A DNA stretch of 13,507 bases from assembly GCA_946482615.1 (NCBI GenBank), contig CAMLSF010000104.1, positions 1 through 13,507 on the forward strand, in the 5' to 3' direction. Below, one piece after another: positions 1 to 7,552 of this stretch. Under the pieces are notes generated by a model. That model saw nothing but the letters and a program-made list of their open reading frames with translations, had not been told where the DNA came from and searched no databases. Every line of letters begins with the position of its first letter. The stretch's first letter is position 1. The position numbers and the translations under genes are program-made. The stretch is from an uncultured Chromatiaceae bacterium (GTDB lineage: Bacteria; Pseudomonadota; Gammaproteobacteria; Enterobacterales; Alteromonadaceae).

Positions 1-183
1 GTGATCAGTAGTTTTTCCTGCATGCTGGCCACTATTGGTGTCGTCGGTGAATACCTGATGGTGCCTGATTTAATTATGTTAATTTTGTTCCTGATAGTGT
101 TCAGTGTTTATTCATACACTTTGCAGCATATTTGGCGTATTACCCGTGCTATAAAACGTTACAAAGCGAAACGACGTGGTTAA
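1..183 (+). CDS. C-terminal part of a membrane protein, 5' end outside the window
   Basis: The reading frame is open from the first base and stops at 181-183, so this is the tail of a longer gene; the GTG at base 1 is probably an internal valine codon. The 60 visible residues contain one strongly hydrophobic segment (about residues 19-42, rich in I, L, V and F) followed by a very basic tail ending KRYKAKRRG, which by the positive-inside rule should face the cytoplasm. The next gene, a flippase, overlaps its stop by 8 bases, so both belong to one polysaccharide operon. A Wzy-type polymerase or another membrane enzyme of the cluster would fit, but the fragment is too short to assign a family. 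Confidence 0.6.
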   Translation: MISSFSCMLATIGVVGEYLMVPDLIMLILFLIVFSVYSYTLQHIWRITRAIKRYKAKRRG

Positions 184-1504
184 GTTTTTAGTCAAAGTCG
201 CCAAAGCCAAAGCAGTTGCTTTATTAGGTGAGCGTTTAGTCAAACTGGCAGCTGGTGCGTTAATCACTATCATAGTGGCACGAATGCTGGGCCCTGAGGC
301 CACAGGTTATTACTCTATTGTCATGACCTGGAGTGCATTTTTAGCGCCCTTAGCCAATTTAGGTTTAAACAATCTGGTGCAAAAATCGGTGCAATCTGCA
401 CCTGACCTGCGTACAGGCCAACAGATCTTATATACCGCCACCTGGCTTCGACTGATCGCAGGCTTTGTGTTTGCGGCTCTGATGTTTATTGGTTTTAGTT
501 GGTATTTGCCCGCCGAGTTTGAACCTTATCAACTGGGCGCTGCTGTACTTTTTGTCGGCCAGCTGTTTAACGCTTTTATTTTGTTTGAATACCACCAGAA
601 TTATTTAGGCCATTTCCGCACCCTCGCCTACAGCAAATTGGGGTTAGGCATTTTAGGCCTTATCGCCAAACTCGCTGTACTTTGGTACGGCATGGGCATT
701 GGTGCTTTGTTCTGGATTGTAGGTCTGGAGTTTGCGGCCGTAGGTGTGTTGCAGTATCAGATTTATAAAGGTCACAGCAGCAGTATCAAGGCGGAGTCTG
801 GTCGTCTGACTCCTGCCTGGTTTAACTGGCAACAGGGTAAAGAGCTGCTGCGCCGCTCCAGCTGGTTATGGGTCTCAGGTATTTTATCTGTGGTCTATCT
901 GCGTATTGATCTGATCATGATCGAACGTTTGATTGATATTGAAGCTGCGGGTGTGTATGCCGCTGTCAGCCGTATTTCGGAACTCTGGTATGTCATCCCA
1001 GCGACTTTAGCTGTGCGGTATTATCCTGAATTACTGAAAAGCCATCAGAGCAGTTGGTCAGGTTATCTGTTGTTGCTGCGAAAATATTGTAGTTACTTTT
1101 TTGCGATGGCCTTAAGCATAGCCGTCCTTATATTTATTGTCGCGCCTCCTTTGGTACCACTGATATTTGGTGACAAGTTTCAGGCAGGTATTTCAGTACT
1201 GCAAATCCATATCTGGGCTGGCGTGTTTATTTTTATCCGGTATTTGATAGGGCAGCATTTAATTATTACCGGTCAGGAGCCGTTATCTTTAGCCAGTCAT
1301 GGTATAGGCGCGGTGTTAAATGTACTACTGAACTGGTGGCTGATCCCCATTATGGGCATTGATGGTGCAGCATGGGCAACGCTGATTTCATATGCCTACG
1401 CTTCATTTTTCTTTTTATTTTTTTCCGGAAGAACCCGTCGTCAATTATGGCAACTGATGAAGGTCAAAGCCTCCGGTGTAGTGGTAGAGAAAGAGACGGT
1501 ATGA
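176..1504 (+). CDS. Oligosaccharide flippase family protein (Wzx/MATE-like)
   Basis: This 442-residue integral membrane protein probably flips lipid-linked polysaccharide repeat units across the inner membrane. The length and even spread of about 12-14 hydrophobic segments fit the polysaccharide-export branch of the MOP superfamily. The N-terminus has the family look: a helix with GERLVKLAAGALITIIVARML, then GPEATGYYSIV, then a small-residue turn (LANLGLNNLVQKSV). The C-terminal half carries the repeated pattern of charged loops between helices (RIDLIMIERL; LIFGDKFQAG). The start is GTG 176, which overlaps the upstream stop; no ATG lies early in the frame and the Shine-Dalgarno site is weak, suggesting translational coupling. 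The stop overlaps the next start (ATGA at 1501-1504). Substrate specificity cannot be read from the sequence. Confidence 0.88.
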   Translation: MVKFLVKVAKAKAVALLGERLVKLAAGALITIIVARMLGPEATGYYSIVMTWSAFLAPLANLGLNNLVQKSVQSAPDLRTGQQILYTATWLRLIAGFVFAALMFIGFSWYLPAEFEPYQLGAAVLFVGQLFNAFILFEYHQNYLGHFRTLAYSKLGLGILGLIAKLAVLWYGMGIGALFWIVGLEFAAVGVLQYQIYKGHSSSIKAESGRLTPAWFNWQQGKELLRRSSWLWVSGILSVVYLRIDLIMIERLIDIEAAGVYAAVSRISELWYVIPATLAVRYYPELLKSHQSSWSGYLLLLRKYCSYFFAMALSIAVLIFIVAPPLVPLIFGDKFQAGISVLQIHIWAGVFIFIRYLIGQHLIITGQEPLSLASHGIGAVLNVLLNWWLIPIMGIDGAAWATLISYAYASFFFLFFSGRTRRQLWQLMKVKASGVVVEKETV

Positions 1505-2538
1505 AAAAACAACTCCAACAAATCAGGCAAAAGCTGGATAAGGTCCTGCTCCCTTATGCTGCGAAAAGCCGTCTGGCGGCAACGCTGTATTACGCTTTTT
1601 TTAACCCGCATTTTCGCCGTGAGCAACATGCCACAGCAGCGGGACGGCATCATTATCACCTGCACGAAGAAAGCAGCAGTATTGCGACTGTTATTTTACG
1701 CCGCAACATTCACCGCCTGGAAAAAGGCTTGAGTATGGTGCCGCGCAAGTCTTTGTTTGCGCTGGATTATATTGACGAAACTTTAACCGCCTTACAGAAT
1801 CTGCTGGCCGATCATCAGGCACTGGATTTAGTGCTGCTGAAATATTGTCACGACGTGCTGGACAGCTATTTCTCTGTGACCCAGTGGCCTGCCGGAGCCA
1901 GTCAACCTGTGACTTTTGCCGCATTAAAAGCACAAATTACCCCACGTTTAGCACAAAGCCGCCCTTCAGCACCAGCCCCATACGCAGAAAGACCCCGCGC
2001 TGACATCAGTTATGAGCAGTTTTTACTCTTGTGTCAGCAGCGTTGCTCTGTCCGTACTTTTTTACCACAAAGTGTGCCGAAAGCCATTCTGGAACAAGCA
2101 GTGGCTGCTGCAGCTCAGGCGCCCAGTGCCTGTAACCGTCAGCCGTTTCGTTATATCGCAGCCACAGAAGGTGAAATGCTGAACAAGTTAGCCAACTTGC
2201 CTATGGGTACAGTGGGTTATGCCAATGGTATTCCTGCCCTGCTTGCTGTGGTTGGTGATTTAAGTGCTTATCCTTTTGAGCGTGACCGTCACGTGATTTA
2301 TATCGATGCCAGTTTATCCAATATGCAATTGATGCTGGCATTGGAAACCATGGGCCTGGCCTCTTGCTCTATCAACTGGCCTGATATCGAAAACTACGAA
2401 GCCAAAATTGGCCGATTACTGAAATTACAACCTTTCGAACGAGTCGTGATGCTGATTGCTGTGGGTTACCCAGATCCGCAGGCGTTGATCCCTCACTCCG
2501 AGAAGAAAACCGCTACGGAGTTATTAACTTATGTCTGA
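1501..2538 (+). CDS. Nitroreductase-family protein with an N-terminal extension, polysaccharide-cluster type
   Basis: The 345-residue protein has two parts. Residues about 1-165 form an extension with a histidine-rich patch (residues 50-55) and a conserved-looking RRNIHRLEKGLSM block (68-80); I do not recognise it as a named domain. Residues about 170-345 are a nitroreductase fold with the FMN-contacting RCSVRTF (181-187), the APSACNRQPFRY block (207-218), GLASCSINW (285-293) and the closing strand VVMLIAVGYPD (315-325). Such proteins usually bind FMN and use NAD(P)H, but the substrate in polysaccharide clusters is unknown. ATG 1501 is chosen because AGAGA-rich purines precede it and it overlaps the flippase stop as ATGA; the frame is open upstream to 1372, but that stretch is flippase coding sequence. 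The stop overlaps the next gene by 8 bases. Confidence 0.85.
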   Translation: MKKQLQQIRQKLDKVLLPYAAKSRLAATLYYAFFNPHFRREQHATAAGRHHYHLHEESSSIATVILRRNIHRLEKGLSMVPRKSLFALDYIDETLTALQNLLADHQALDLVLLKYCHDVLDSYFSVTQWPAGASQPVTFAALKAQITPRLAQSRPSAPAPYAERPRADISYEQFLLLCQQRCSVRTFLPQSVPKAILEQAVAAAAQAPSACNRQPFRYIAATEGEMLNKLANLPMGTVGYANGIPALLAVVGDLSAYPFERDRHVIYIDASLSNMQLMLALETMGLASCSINWPDIENYEAKIGRLLKLQPFERVVMLIAVGYPDPQALIPHSEKKTATELLTYV

Positions 2539-3709
2539 ATCAAAAGCCTTATTAGTCGAAATCAAAGGGGTGCAGTTCCGCAACAAAGGCGCCTACCTGA
2601 TGTTGCTGGCCTGTTTACAGGGCTTAAAAACCTTAAATAACACGGAGCTGGTGTTATCGCCAGGCCCTAACCTGCCCTACCGTGAGCGTGCTTTATTAGG
2701 CGCATGGCAAAAAGTATCGTTCCGCCGTAAAGCCCTGGATTTAACACCATGGTTTGGCAAATTGCCTGGCTCAATACGCAACCTGATGAAGCGTTACGGC
2801 ATGGTGACAGAACGGGACGTTGACGTCATTTTAGAAGCCAGTGGTTTTGCGTACGGTGATCAGTGGCCCTTAAAGTTTCTGCAAAATACTGCCCGTGAAG
2901 TGAAACGCTTCAAAGAAGCCGGTAAACCTTTTGTCTTTATGCCTCAGGCTTTTGGTCCTTTTAGCAGCGACGAAAGCAAAGCAGCGATGCGCGATATTAT
3001 TCACAGCGCTGCACTGATTTACGTGCGCGATCCGGTGTCCTTCAGCCATTTGCAAAGCTGTGAAGCCAATCTGCCGGATACTGTGAAGTTAACGCCTGAT
3101 TTTACCGTCGGCTTAAAGGGCCACAGCACAACAGCTTTGCCTGACATTGAAGGCAAATTTGCTGCTCTTATTCCAAACAGCAAAGTGGTGTCCAAGTTTA
3201 ACCACGCCAATGCCGAAGCCGAACGCACTAACTATGTTGAAGCTTTTGCAGCTGCGGCCAACCAATTGGTGGAACTAGGTTACGCTGTGGTACTGGTCAA
3301 TCATGAAGGCAAAGAAGATCAGCTGTTGTGTCAGGAAATTGCCCGTCTGGCGCCTTGTGAAATCATTCAGATTGAAGATCCGCTGGCCGTAAAAGCTTTT
3401 ATTGGTCAAAGCGCTGTTGCTATCAGCTCACGTTTCCACGGTGCTATTAATGCGCTGAGTCAGGGCGTGCCTTGTATCGCCACCAGCTGGAGCCACAAAT
3501 ACCATGCGATGATGTCAGATTTTGGTATGGCGGATTATTGCCTGGAAAAACTCTCTGCGGTCAGCCTGACACAAAAAGTCAGTCAATTGCTGGCAGAACA
3601 GGAAGAAATAGCACCTCGTCTGGCTGAAAACGCCGCCAAACTGAAGCAGAAAAACCAAACCATGTGGCAAGGTTTATATAAGACGCTGGATAAATATTTA
3701 GGCCGCTAA
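2531..3709 (+). CDS. Polysaccharide pyruvyl transferase family protein
   Basis: This 392-residue soluble protein belongs to the WcaK/CsaB-like family, whose members move a pyruvyl group from phosphoenolpyruvate onto a sugar as a ketal, adding negative charge to an exopolysaccharide. Visible family features are the N-terminal strand and FRNKGAYLMLLACLQ (residues 16-30), the VIYVRDPVS-type element (IYVRDPVS, 163-170), and the C-terminal signature AISSRFHGAINALSQGVPCIA (298-317) followed by SHKY (321-324). Length is normal for the family. ATG 2531 overlaps the nitroreductase stop, as elsewhere in this operon. It is the last gene before a strong terminator. Some members act in other roles, for example as glycosyltransferase-like proteins, so the exact acceptor is open. 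Confidence 0.88.
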   Translation: MSESKALLVEIKGVQFRNKGAYLMLLACLQGLKTLNNTELVLSPGPNLPYRERALLGAWQKVSFRRKALDLTPWFGKLPGSIRNLMKRYGMVTERDVDVILEASGFAYGDQWPLKFLQNTAREVKRFKEAGKPFVFMPQAFGPFSSDESKAAMRDIIHSAALIYVRDPVSFSHLQSCEANLPDTVKLTPDFTVGLKGHSTTALPDIEGKFAALIPNSKVVSKFNHANAEAERTNYVEAFAAAANQLVELGYAVVLVNHEGKEDQLLCQEIARLAPCEIIQIEDPLAVKAFIGQSAVAISSRFHGAINALSQGVPCIATSWSHKYHAMMSDFGMADYCLEKLSAVSLTQKVSQLLAEQEEIAPRLAENAAKLKQKNQTMWQGLYKTLDKYLGR

Positions 3710-3721
3710 ACTGGAATTGAC

Positions 3722-3771
3722 AGGTCAGATCACAGTGTGAGGGTTGAACACTCTGATCTGATCTCATTTTT
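3722..3771 (+). terminator. Rho-independent terminator of the polysaccharide operon
   Basis: Bases 3722-3737 pair with 3749-3764 in a 16-bp stem that has one G-T wobble and one C-C mismatch, closed by an 11-base loop. A T5 tract follows at 3767-3771. It starts 13 bases after the stop of the pyruvyl transferase gene, the expected place for an operon end. Confidence 0.82.
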
Positions 3772-3795
3772 ACACAGACTTCACAAGATTTCATT

Positions 3796-3826
3796 TTTAC
3801 CAAATACAGTTATTTCTGAATACAAT
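3796..3826 (+). promoter_or_regulatory. Possible sigma-70 promoter for the CheY/CheC/kinase cassette
   Basis: A TTTACC box (3796-3801) and a TACAAT box (3821-3826) are separated by 19 bases in very AT-rich DNA just after the terminator. The spacer is longer than ideal and the -35 is a partial match, so this is only a candidate. A promoter is needed here because the terminator isolates the cassette from the operon before it. Confidence 0.33.
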
Positions 3827-3855
3827 TTTATCATTATTTTCATTTTTAACTTTTT

Positions 3856-3876
3856 AGTCTAGACTTTTAAAAAGTC
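3856..3876. repeat. Nested palindromes in the leader of the CheY-like gene
   Basis: A perfect 10-base palindrome AGTCTAGACT (3856-3865) overlaps a perfect inverted repeat GACTTTT-A-AAAAGTC (3862-3876). Both lie just before the AAGGAG ribosome-binding site at 3882-3887. They could be an operator, or an RNA hairpin in the leader that affects translation. The sequence alone does not decide between these. Confidence 0.4.
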
Positions 3877-3893
3877 AGGCTAAGGAGTTGTAT

Positions 3894-4259
3894 ATGCCTA
3901 TTCCTATCACCATAGCGGACGATTCAGCGCTGTCCCGTAAAACCATTCGAAGGGCATTGCCTCCGCAATGGGATGTCAGCATTTGCGAAGCCACAAACGG
4001 TAAAGAAGCGATCACTGCTGTTGAAAATGGTCTGGCTGAAGTATTGTTTTTGGATTTGCAAATGCCAGAAATGGATGGTTATCAGGTTCTGACGTACTTA
4101 AAGCAGCATCATGAAAAAGCGGTGGTGATAGTCATTAGTGCAGACATTCAAACACAAGCACAAGCCATAGTCAGTGCATTAGGCGCCTTTCGTTTTCTGA
4201 AGAAACCCTTAGACCCGCTACTGCTCGCACAAAGTCTGAAAGAGCTTGGACTGCTATGA
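3894..4259 (+). CDS. Single-domain CheY-like response regulator
   Basis: This 121-residue protein is one receiver domain with no output domain. All phosphorylation residues are present: the acidic pair D9-D10, phospho-acceptor D54 in LFLDLQMPEMDG, S82 in VIVISA and K104 in FLKKP. It should be phosphorylated by a partner kinase and act by binding another protein, or as a phosphate sink. ATG 3894 is chosen because AAGGAG (3882-3887) sits 6 bases before it; the TTG at 3888 is too close to that site. Its stop overlaps the start of the CheC-like gene (ATGA), and a kinase gene follows, so the three are almost certainly co-transcribed. Confidence 0.9.
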   Translation: MPIPITIADDSALSRKTIRRALPPQWDVSICEATNGKEAITAVENGLAEVLFLDLQMPEMDGYQVLTYLKQHHEKAVVIVISADIQTQAQAIVSALGAFRFLKKPLDPLLLAQSLKELGLL

Positions 4260-4837
4260 GCGAGTTGCTTTTGTCCGAGGATCAGCGGGATGCCTTGCAG
4301 GAAGTACTCAACATCTCCATGGGACAAGCTGCCGATGCATTGGCGAGACTGATCCAAACCCATGTGCATTTATCTATTCCTTCAGTAATACAAAGCAGCA
4401 GTCAGGACTTTGTAGGACGCTTAAAAGAGCCTGTGCAACAGCATTTGGCACAACAATCTTTTTTGGGTGAGTTATCCGGAGAGATAATTTCGCTGATAAC
4501 AGACAATGGCAACGAAGCCATGGCCAGGTTGATGCACTACGACACACCGCTGCCAGAGCACGATCGGCAAGAACTGTTGCTTGAACTGACCAATATACTG
4601 GCAGGAGCTTGTCTTCATGGCCTTACATCCCAGCTAAATTTCAAAATCCAGTTGGCTCCACCTGTACTTTTAAACCCAGACTCTTTGTGTAGCGAGCAAT
4701 TAAACTGGCAACAGGCTTTACTGATGGAAGTGCAGTTTCAAATCCCGGAAACCAGCTTTCACGCCAGGATCCTCATTTGCCTAAAAAAGGATTCCATGTA
4801 CCCATTAATGTATCACTTAGATATGCTGCTACAATGA
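4256..4837 (+). CDS. CheC-family CheY-P phosphatase
   Basis: The 193-residue protein carries two copies of the CheC active-site pattern: E16-x2-N19-x22-P42 (in DALQEVLNIS) and E110-x2-N113-x22-P136 (in ELLLELTNILAG). In the CheC/CheX/FliY family the E and N of each motif position water to remove phosphate from CheY-P. Keeping both suggests a two-site enzyme. Length is close to that of classic CheC. It overlaps the CheY-like gene by 4 bases, so that receiver is the obvious substrate. No CheD, CheA or MCP gene is near, so the protein is probably used outside flagellar chemotaxis. The binding partner is inferred from gene order only. Confidence 0.82.
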   Translation: MSELLLSEDQRDALQEVLNISMGQAADALARLIQTHVHLSIPSVIQSSSQDFVGRLKEPVQQHLAQQSFLGELSGEIISLITDNGNEAMARLMHYDTPLPEHDRQELLLELTNILAGACLHGLTSQLNFKIQLAPPVLLNPDSLCSEQLNWQQALLMEVQFQIPETSFHARILICLKKDSMYPLMYHLDMLLQ

Positions 4838-4856
4838 TCATCGACAGGTCGTGCAG

Positions 4857-6143
4857 ATGAAAGATGAACAACTGGCTTTACAACTGTTCAGGCAGCTTCC
4901 GATAGGTGCCTGCCTGCTGACTCCTGACTACAATATAGTGTTATGGAACGATTTTTTCGCCGACCGTTTGCAATTGCCTGCGGATCAGGCACTAGGCCAT
5001 AACCTATTGGAGCTTTTCCCTGATCAGGCGAGATTTCTCAAACGCAAATTAGATTCGGCATTCATACTGAAAAACACCAGCTTTAGTTACTGGGAGCAAC
5101 GCCCACATATCTTTCAATTTAAAAGTTCAAGGCCTGTCACAGGGCAAGAAGAACTGATGTACCAAAATATGGAAATAGTGCCTATTTTCAACCATGACGC
5201 TCAGATCAGTCACCTCTTTCTTGCCATTACAGATGCAACCACCACAGCCTCCTATTCACTGGCTCTAAAGCAAGCACACAGTCAACTGGAAGAAGAACAT
5301 AAGGCGCAGGCTGAATTAATTCGTAAGCTGGAAGAAGCGCAGAATCAATTACTGCAGTCGGAAAAAATGGCATCTATAGGACAACTGGCTGCCGGGGTGG
5401 CACATGAAATTAACAACCCCATTGGCTTCGTCTCTTCAAATCTGGAAACTTTGCAGCATTATTGCCAGAGCTTAGTTCAGGCGCTGGACTTCGCCGGACA
5501 ATTGTTGGCAAAACATCCGTCTGCCGAATTAGCGTCCAACTATCAGCAGTACAAAACTCAGCATAATCTCGACTTTTTACTGCAGGATATGCCAGAACTT
5601 ATCACTGAATCTCTGGAAGGCACAGGCAGAGTTATGTCTATTGTCAAAAGTCTGAGGGAGTTTTCTCATGTAGACAGTACGGAGTGGAAAGAAACCAGCC
5701 TGATTGATGGCATGGAAAGCACACTGCGTATTATCAATAACGAATTGAAATACAAGGCCACTATTCATAAAGACTACCAAGAGCAAATGCCATTGGTGTA
5801 TTGTCAGTCGATGCAAATCAATCAGGTTTTTATGAACTTACTGCTCAATGCTGCTCAGGCGATGGAGCAACCAGGAGATATTTATATTCGGATAAGCACA
5901 GAGGGAGAATTCGCCAGAGTCAGCGTCCGTGATACAGGATCAGGTATAGCACCACAGCATCTGACTAAGGTATTTGAGCCATTCTTCACCACAAAACCGG
6001 TAGGGGCAGGCACTGGATTGGGCCTGTCATTGTCCTACAGCATTATCCAAAAGCATCAGGGGAAATTGAGTGTCAACAGCCAACCGGGACAAGGAGCGGA
6101 GTTTGTGATTGCTTTGCCGCTACTACCAGTTCCAACAGAGTAA
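4857..6143 (+). CDS. Soluble PAS-domain sensor histidine kinase
   Basis: This 428-residue kinase has no transmembrane segment, so it should sense a cytoplasmic signal. Order of parts: a PAS domain (about 10-128, IGACLLTPDYNIVLWND near the start), a charged coiled coil (about 135-170), a HisKA domain with phospho-acceptor H183 in GVAHEINNPIG, and an HATPase domain with N-box N327/N331, G1 DTGSG (359-363), F-box FEPFF (373-377) and G2 GAGTGLGLS (383-391). ATG 4857 is preferred over GTG 4851 because an AGG (4846-4848) lies 8 bases upstream. Its kinase core closely resembles that of the convergent kinase at 6158-7552. The likely target is the CheY-like receiver of the same operon, though cross-talk with the neighbouring regulators is possible. 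Confidence 0.9.
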   Translation: MKDEQLALQLFRQLPIGACLLTPDYNIVLWNDFFADRLQLPADQALGHNLLELFPDQARFLKRKLDSAFILKNTSFSYWEQRPHIFQFKSSRPVTGQEELMYQNMEIVPIFNHDAQISHLFLAITDATTTASYSLALKQAHSQLEEEHKAQAELIRKLEEAQNQLLQSEKMASIGQLAAGVAHEINNPIGFVSSNLETLQHYCQSLVQALDFAGQLLAKHPSAELASNYQQYKTQHNLDFLLQDMPELITESLEGTGRVMSIVKSLREFSHVDSTEWKETSLIDGMESTLRIINNELKYKATIHKDYQEQMPLVYCQSMQINQVFMNLLLNAAQAMEQPGDIYIRISTEGEFARVSVRDTGSGIAPQHLTKVFEPFFTTKPVGAGTGLGLSLSYSIIQKHQGKLSVNSQPGQGAEFVIALPLLPVPTE

Positions 6144-6165
6144 CGCCTAAGCGCCACTTACTCTG
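6136..6165. repeat. Inverted repeat across the two convergent stop codons
   Basis: CAGAGTAA (6136-6143) and TTACTCTG (6158-6165) are perfect complements. A smaller CGC/GCG pair (6144-6146, 6151-6153) sits inside around a CTAA loop. Both genes end in the codons GAG TAA, which by itself produces the outer repeat. Neither strand has a T-tract after it, so it is at best a weak bidirectional terminator. Confidence 0.45.
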
Positions 6166-7552
6166 CCAACGGAAAAAACAAAGTAAAGCGGCTGTATAGT
6201 CCGGGCTCGCTCTGCACTTCAATATGACCACTGTGCTGCAACATAATACTGTGACAAAGTGATAAACCAAGCCCGGTGCCTTTGCCGACATCCTTGGTGG
6301 TAAAAAAGGGTTCAAATAGCCTATTAATATGCTGCGGTTCTATGCCAATACCATTGTCCTCAATAGCGACCCAGGCTTCATGATCCTGTACACCAGAGCT
6401 TAGCTTCAGCTCGCCGTGATCATGAGTAATAGCTTGCCTGGCGTTCATCATGATATTTAGAAACACCTGGCCAATTTGATTGGACTTTCCCATCACATAC
6501 AAAGAATGAGGATGCAGCTGCTTTTTCAGACGCAACGCATGTTTGAGCTCACCCCCAATGATTTTAATGGTCGATTCGATGCTTTCATTCAGATCAACCA
6601 ACTCAATTTGATCTGTATCCGGATGTGAAAAACGACGTAAGCTCTGCACTATATCCCGAACCCTGATCGCTCCTTCCAGTGAGTCTGCAATCAGCATATC
6701 GCTGTCCTCAAGCAAAAAAGCCACGTTTTCTTTTTGATAGAGTAACGCCAGATCGCTTTTAGCCTGTTGTTTCACAGCTTCGCTCTGCGTGGCGTCTTCA
6801 AGCAACTGGTAGTTTTTTAATAAGGCTTTAAAAATAGACAAATAGGTTTGAAACATATGAATATTGCTGAGTAAAAAACCTATTGGATTGTTCAGCTCGT
6901 GCGCCACACCTGCAGCCAACTGGCCCAATGAGGCCATTTTTTCCGACTGAAGCAAGCTTTGTTCTATACGTTGCTGCCGCTCCTTCAACGACTGTGACGC
7001 CATATAGAGTTTTTTATTCTCTACACTGGCAATAGTACTGGCGACAAAACTGATGAATTGTCCCATGATTTTTTCTTCAGAGGGCCCAAAAGCAGCCACA
7101 GAGCCTGAGCCCAGTATTAATAAAAACTGCTGATCACGGGTTTGAATACGCTGAAATAAGGCTGAATGGATCTGCGGCCACCACTGGCTGACGGGCTCAC
7201 CCCATTCAGGTAACAACAGCAGATTAAACACAGCCACAGAATGACGACCAGATAAGGCCTGAAGTAAAGCCGTACTCCCTAACTCCGCATGCTCCGGCCA
7301 TTGTGGCGCATTTTGTTTTGCCAACAGGGTAAAGTGTGTATCTTCCAGCCGCAATAACACAGCGCAATCAAATTGCACACCTTCGGCCATCACTCCAAAA
7401 AATTTGCTAAAAGTATCCTCCAGCGTATCTGAGCTTAAAATGGCATCCAGTCCTTTTTGCAGCAGTTGATTTAATCTGACATGCAATAAGGCATTGTCCC
7501 GTTCGAAGGTAAGCTCCAGCACTTTTTCCCTGAGTTTTTCAATACTTGGCAT
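6158..7552 (-). CDS. Soluble histidine kinase paired with the FIST-domain sensor (HnoS/NahK-like)
   Basis: A 464-residue cytoplasmic kinase. Residues about 1-190 form a GAF-like sensory region with flanking helices; a coiled coil (about 185-207) leads to HisKA with phospho-acceptor H218 in GVAHELNNPIG. The HATPase has N366/N370, G1 DNGIG (399-403), FEPFF (413-417) and G2 GKGTGLGLS (423-431). ATG 7552 is chosen because GGAGAGG lies just upstream; an in-frame ATG at 7579 would add 9 residues but has no such site. The start overlaps the end of the FIST gene by 14 bases, a coupling typical of a sensor and its kinase. FIST/NosP proteins are known to modulate such kinases; here it would phosphorylate the receivers in this locus. 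The ligand of the GAF-like region is unknown. Confidence 0.85.
   Translation of the reverse strand: MPSIEKLREKVLELTFERDNALLHVRLNQLLQKGLDAILSSDTLEDTFSKFFGVMAEGVQFDCAVLLRLEDTHFTLLAKQNAPQWPEHAELGSTALLQALSGRHSVAVFNLLLLPEWGEPVSQWWPQIHSALFQRIQTRDQQFLLILGSGSVAAFGPSEEKIMGQFISFVASTIASVENKKLYMASQSLKERQQRIEQSLLQSEKMASLGQLAAGVAHELNNPIGFLLSNIHMFQTYLSIFKALLKNYQLLEDATQSEAVKQQAKSDLALLYQKENVAFLLEDSDMLIADSLEGAIRVRDIVQSLRRFSHPDTDQIELVDLNESIESTIKIIGGELKHALRLKKQLHPHSLYVMGKSNQIGQVFLNIMMNARQAITHDHGELKLSSGVQDHEAWVAIEDNGIGIEPQHINRLFEPFFTTKDVGKGTGLGLSLCHSIMLQHSGHIEVQSEPGLYSRFTLFFPLAE

Noticed and set aside
1372..1500. An upstream-extended start for the nitroreductase gene
   Set aside because: The stretch is flippase coding sequence in another frame, and ATG 1501 has a purine-rich site and an ATGA overlap typical of this operon.
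3888..3893. TTG start for the CheY-like gene
   Set aside because: It directly abuts the AAGGAG site, leaving no spacing; ATG 3894 is at the right distance.
4851..4856. GTG start for the PAS kinase
   Set aside because: It is only 2 bases from the AGG; ATG 4857 is 8 bases away.
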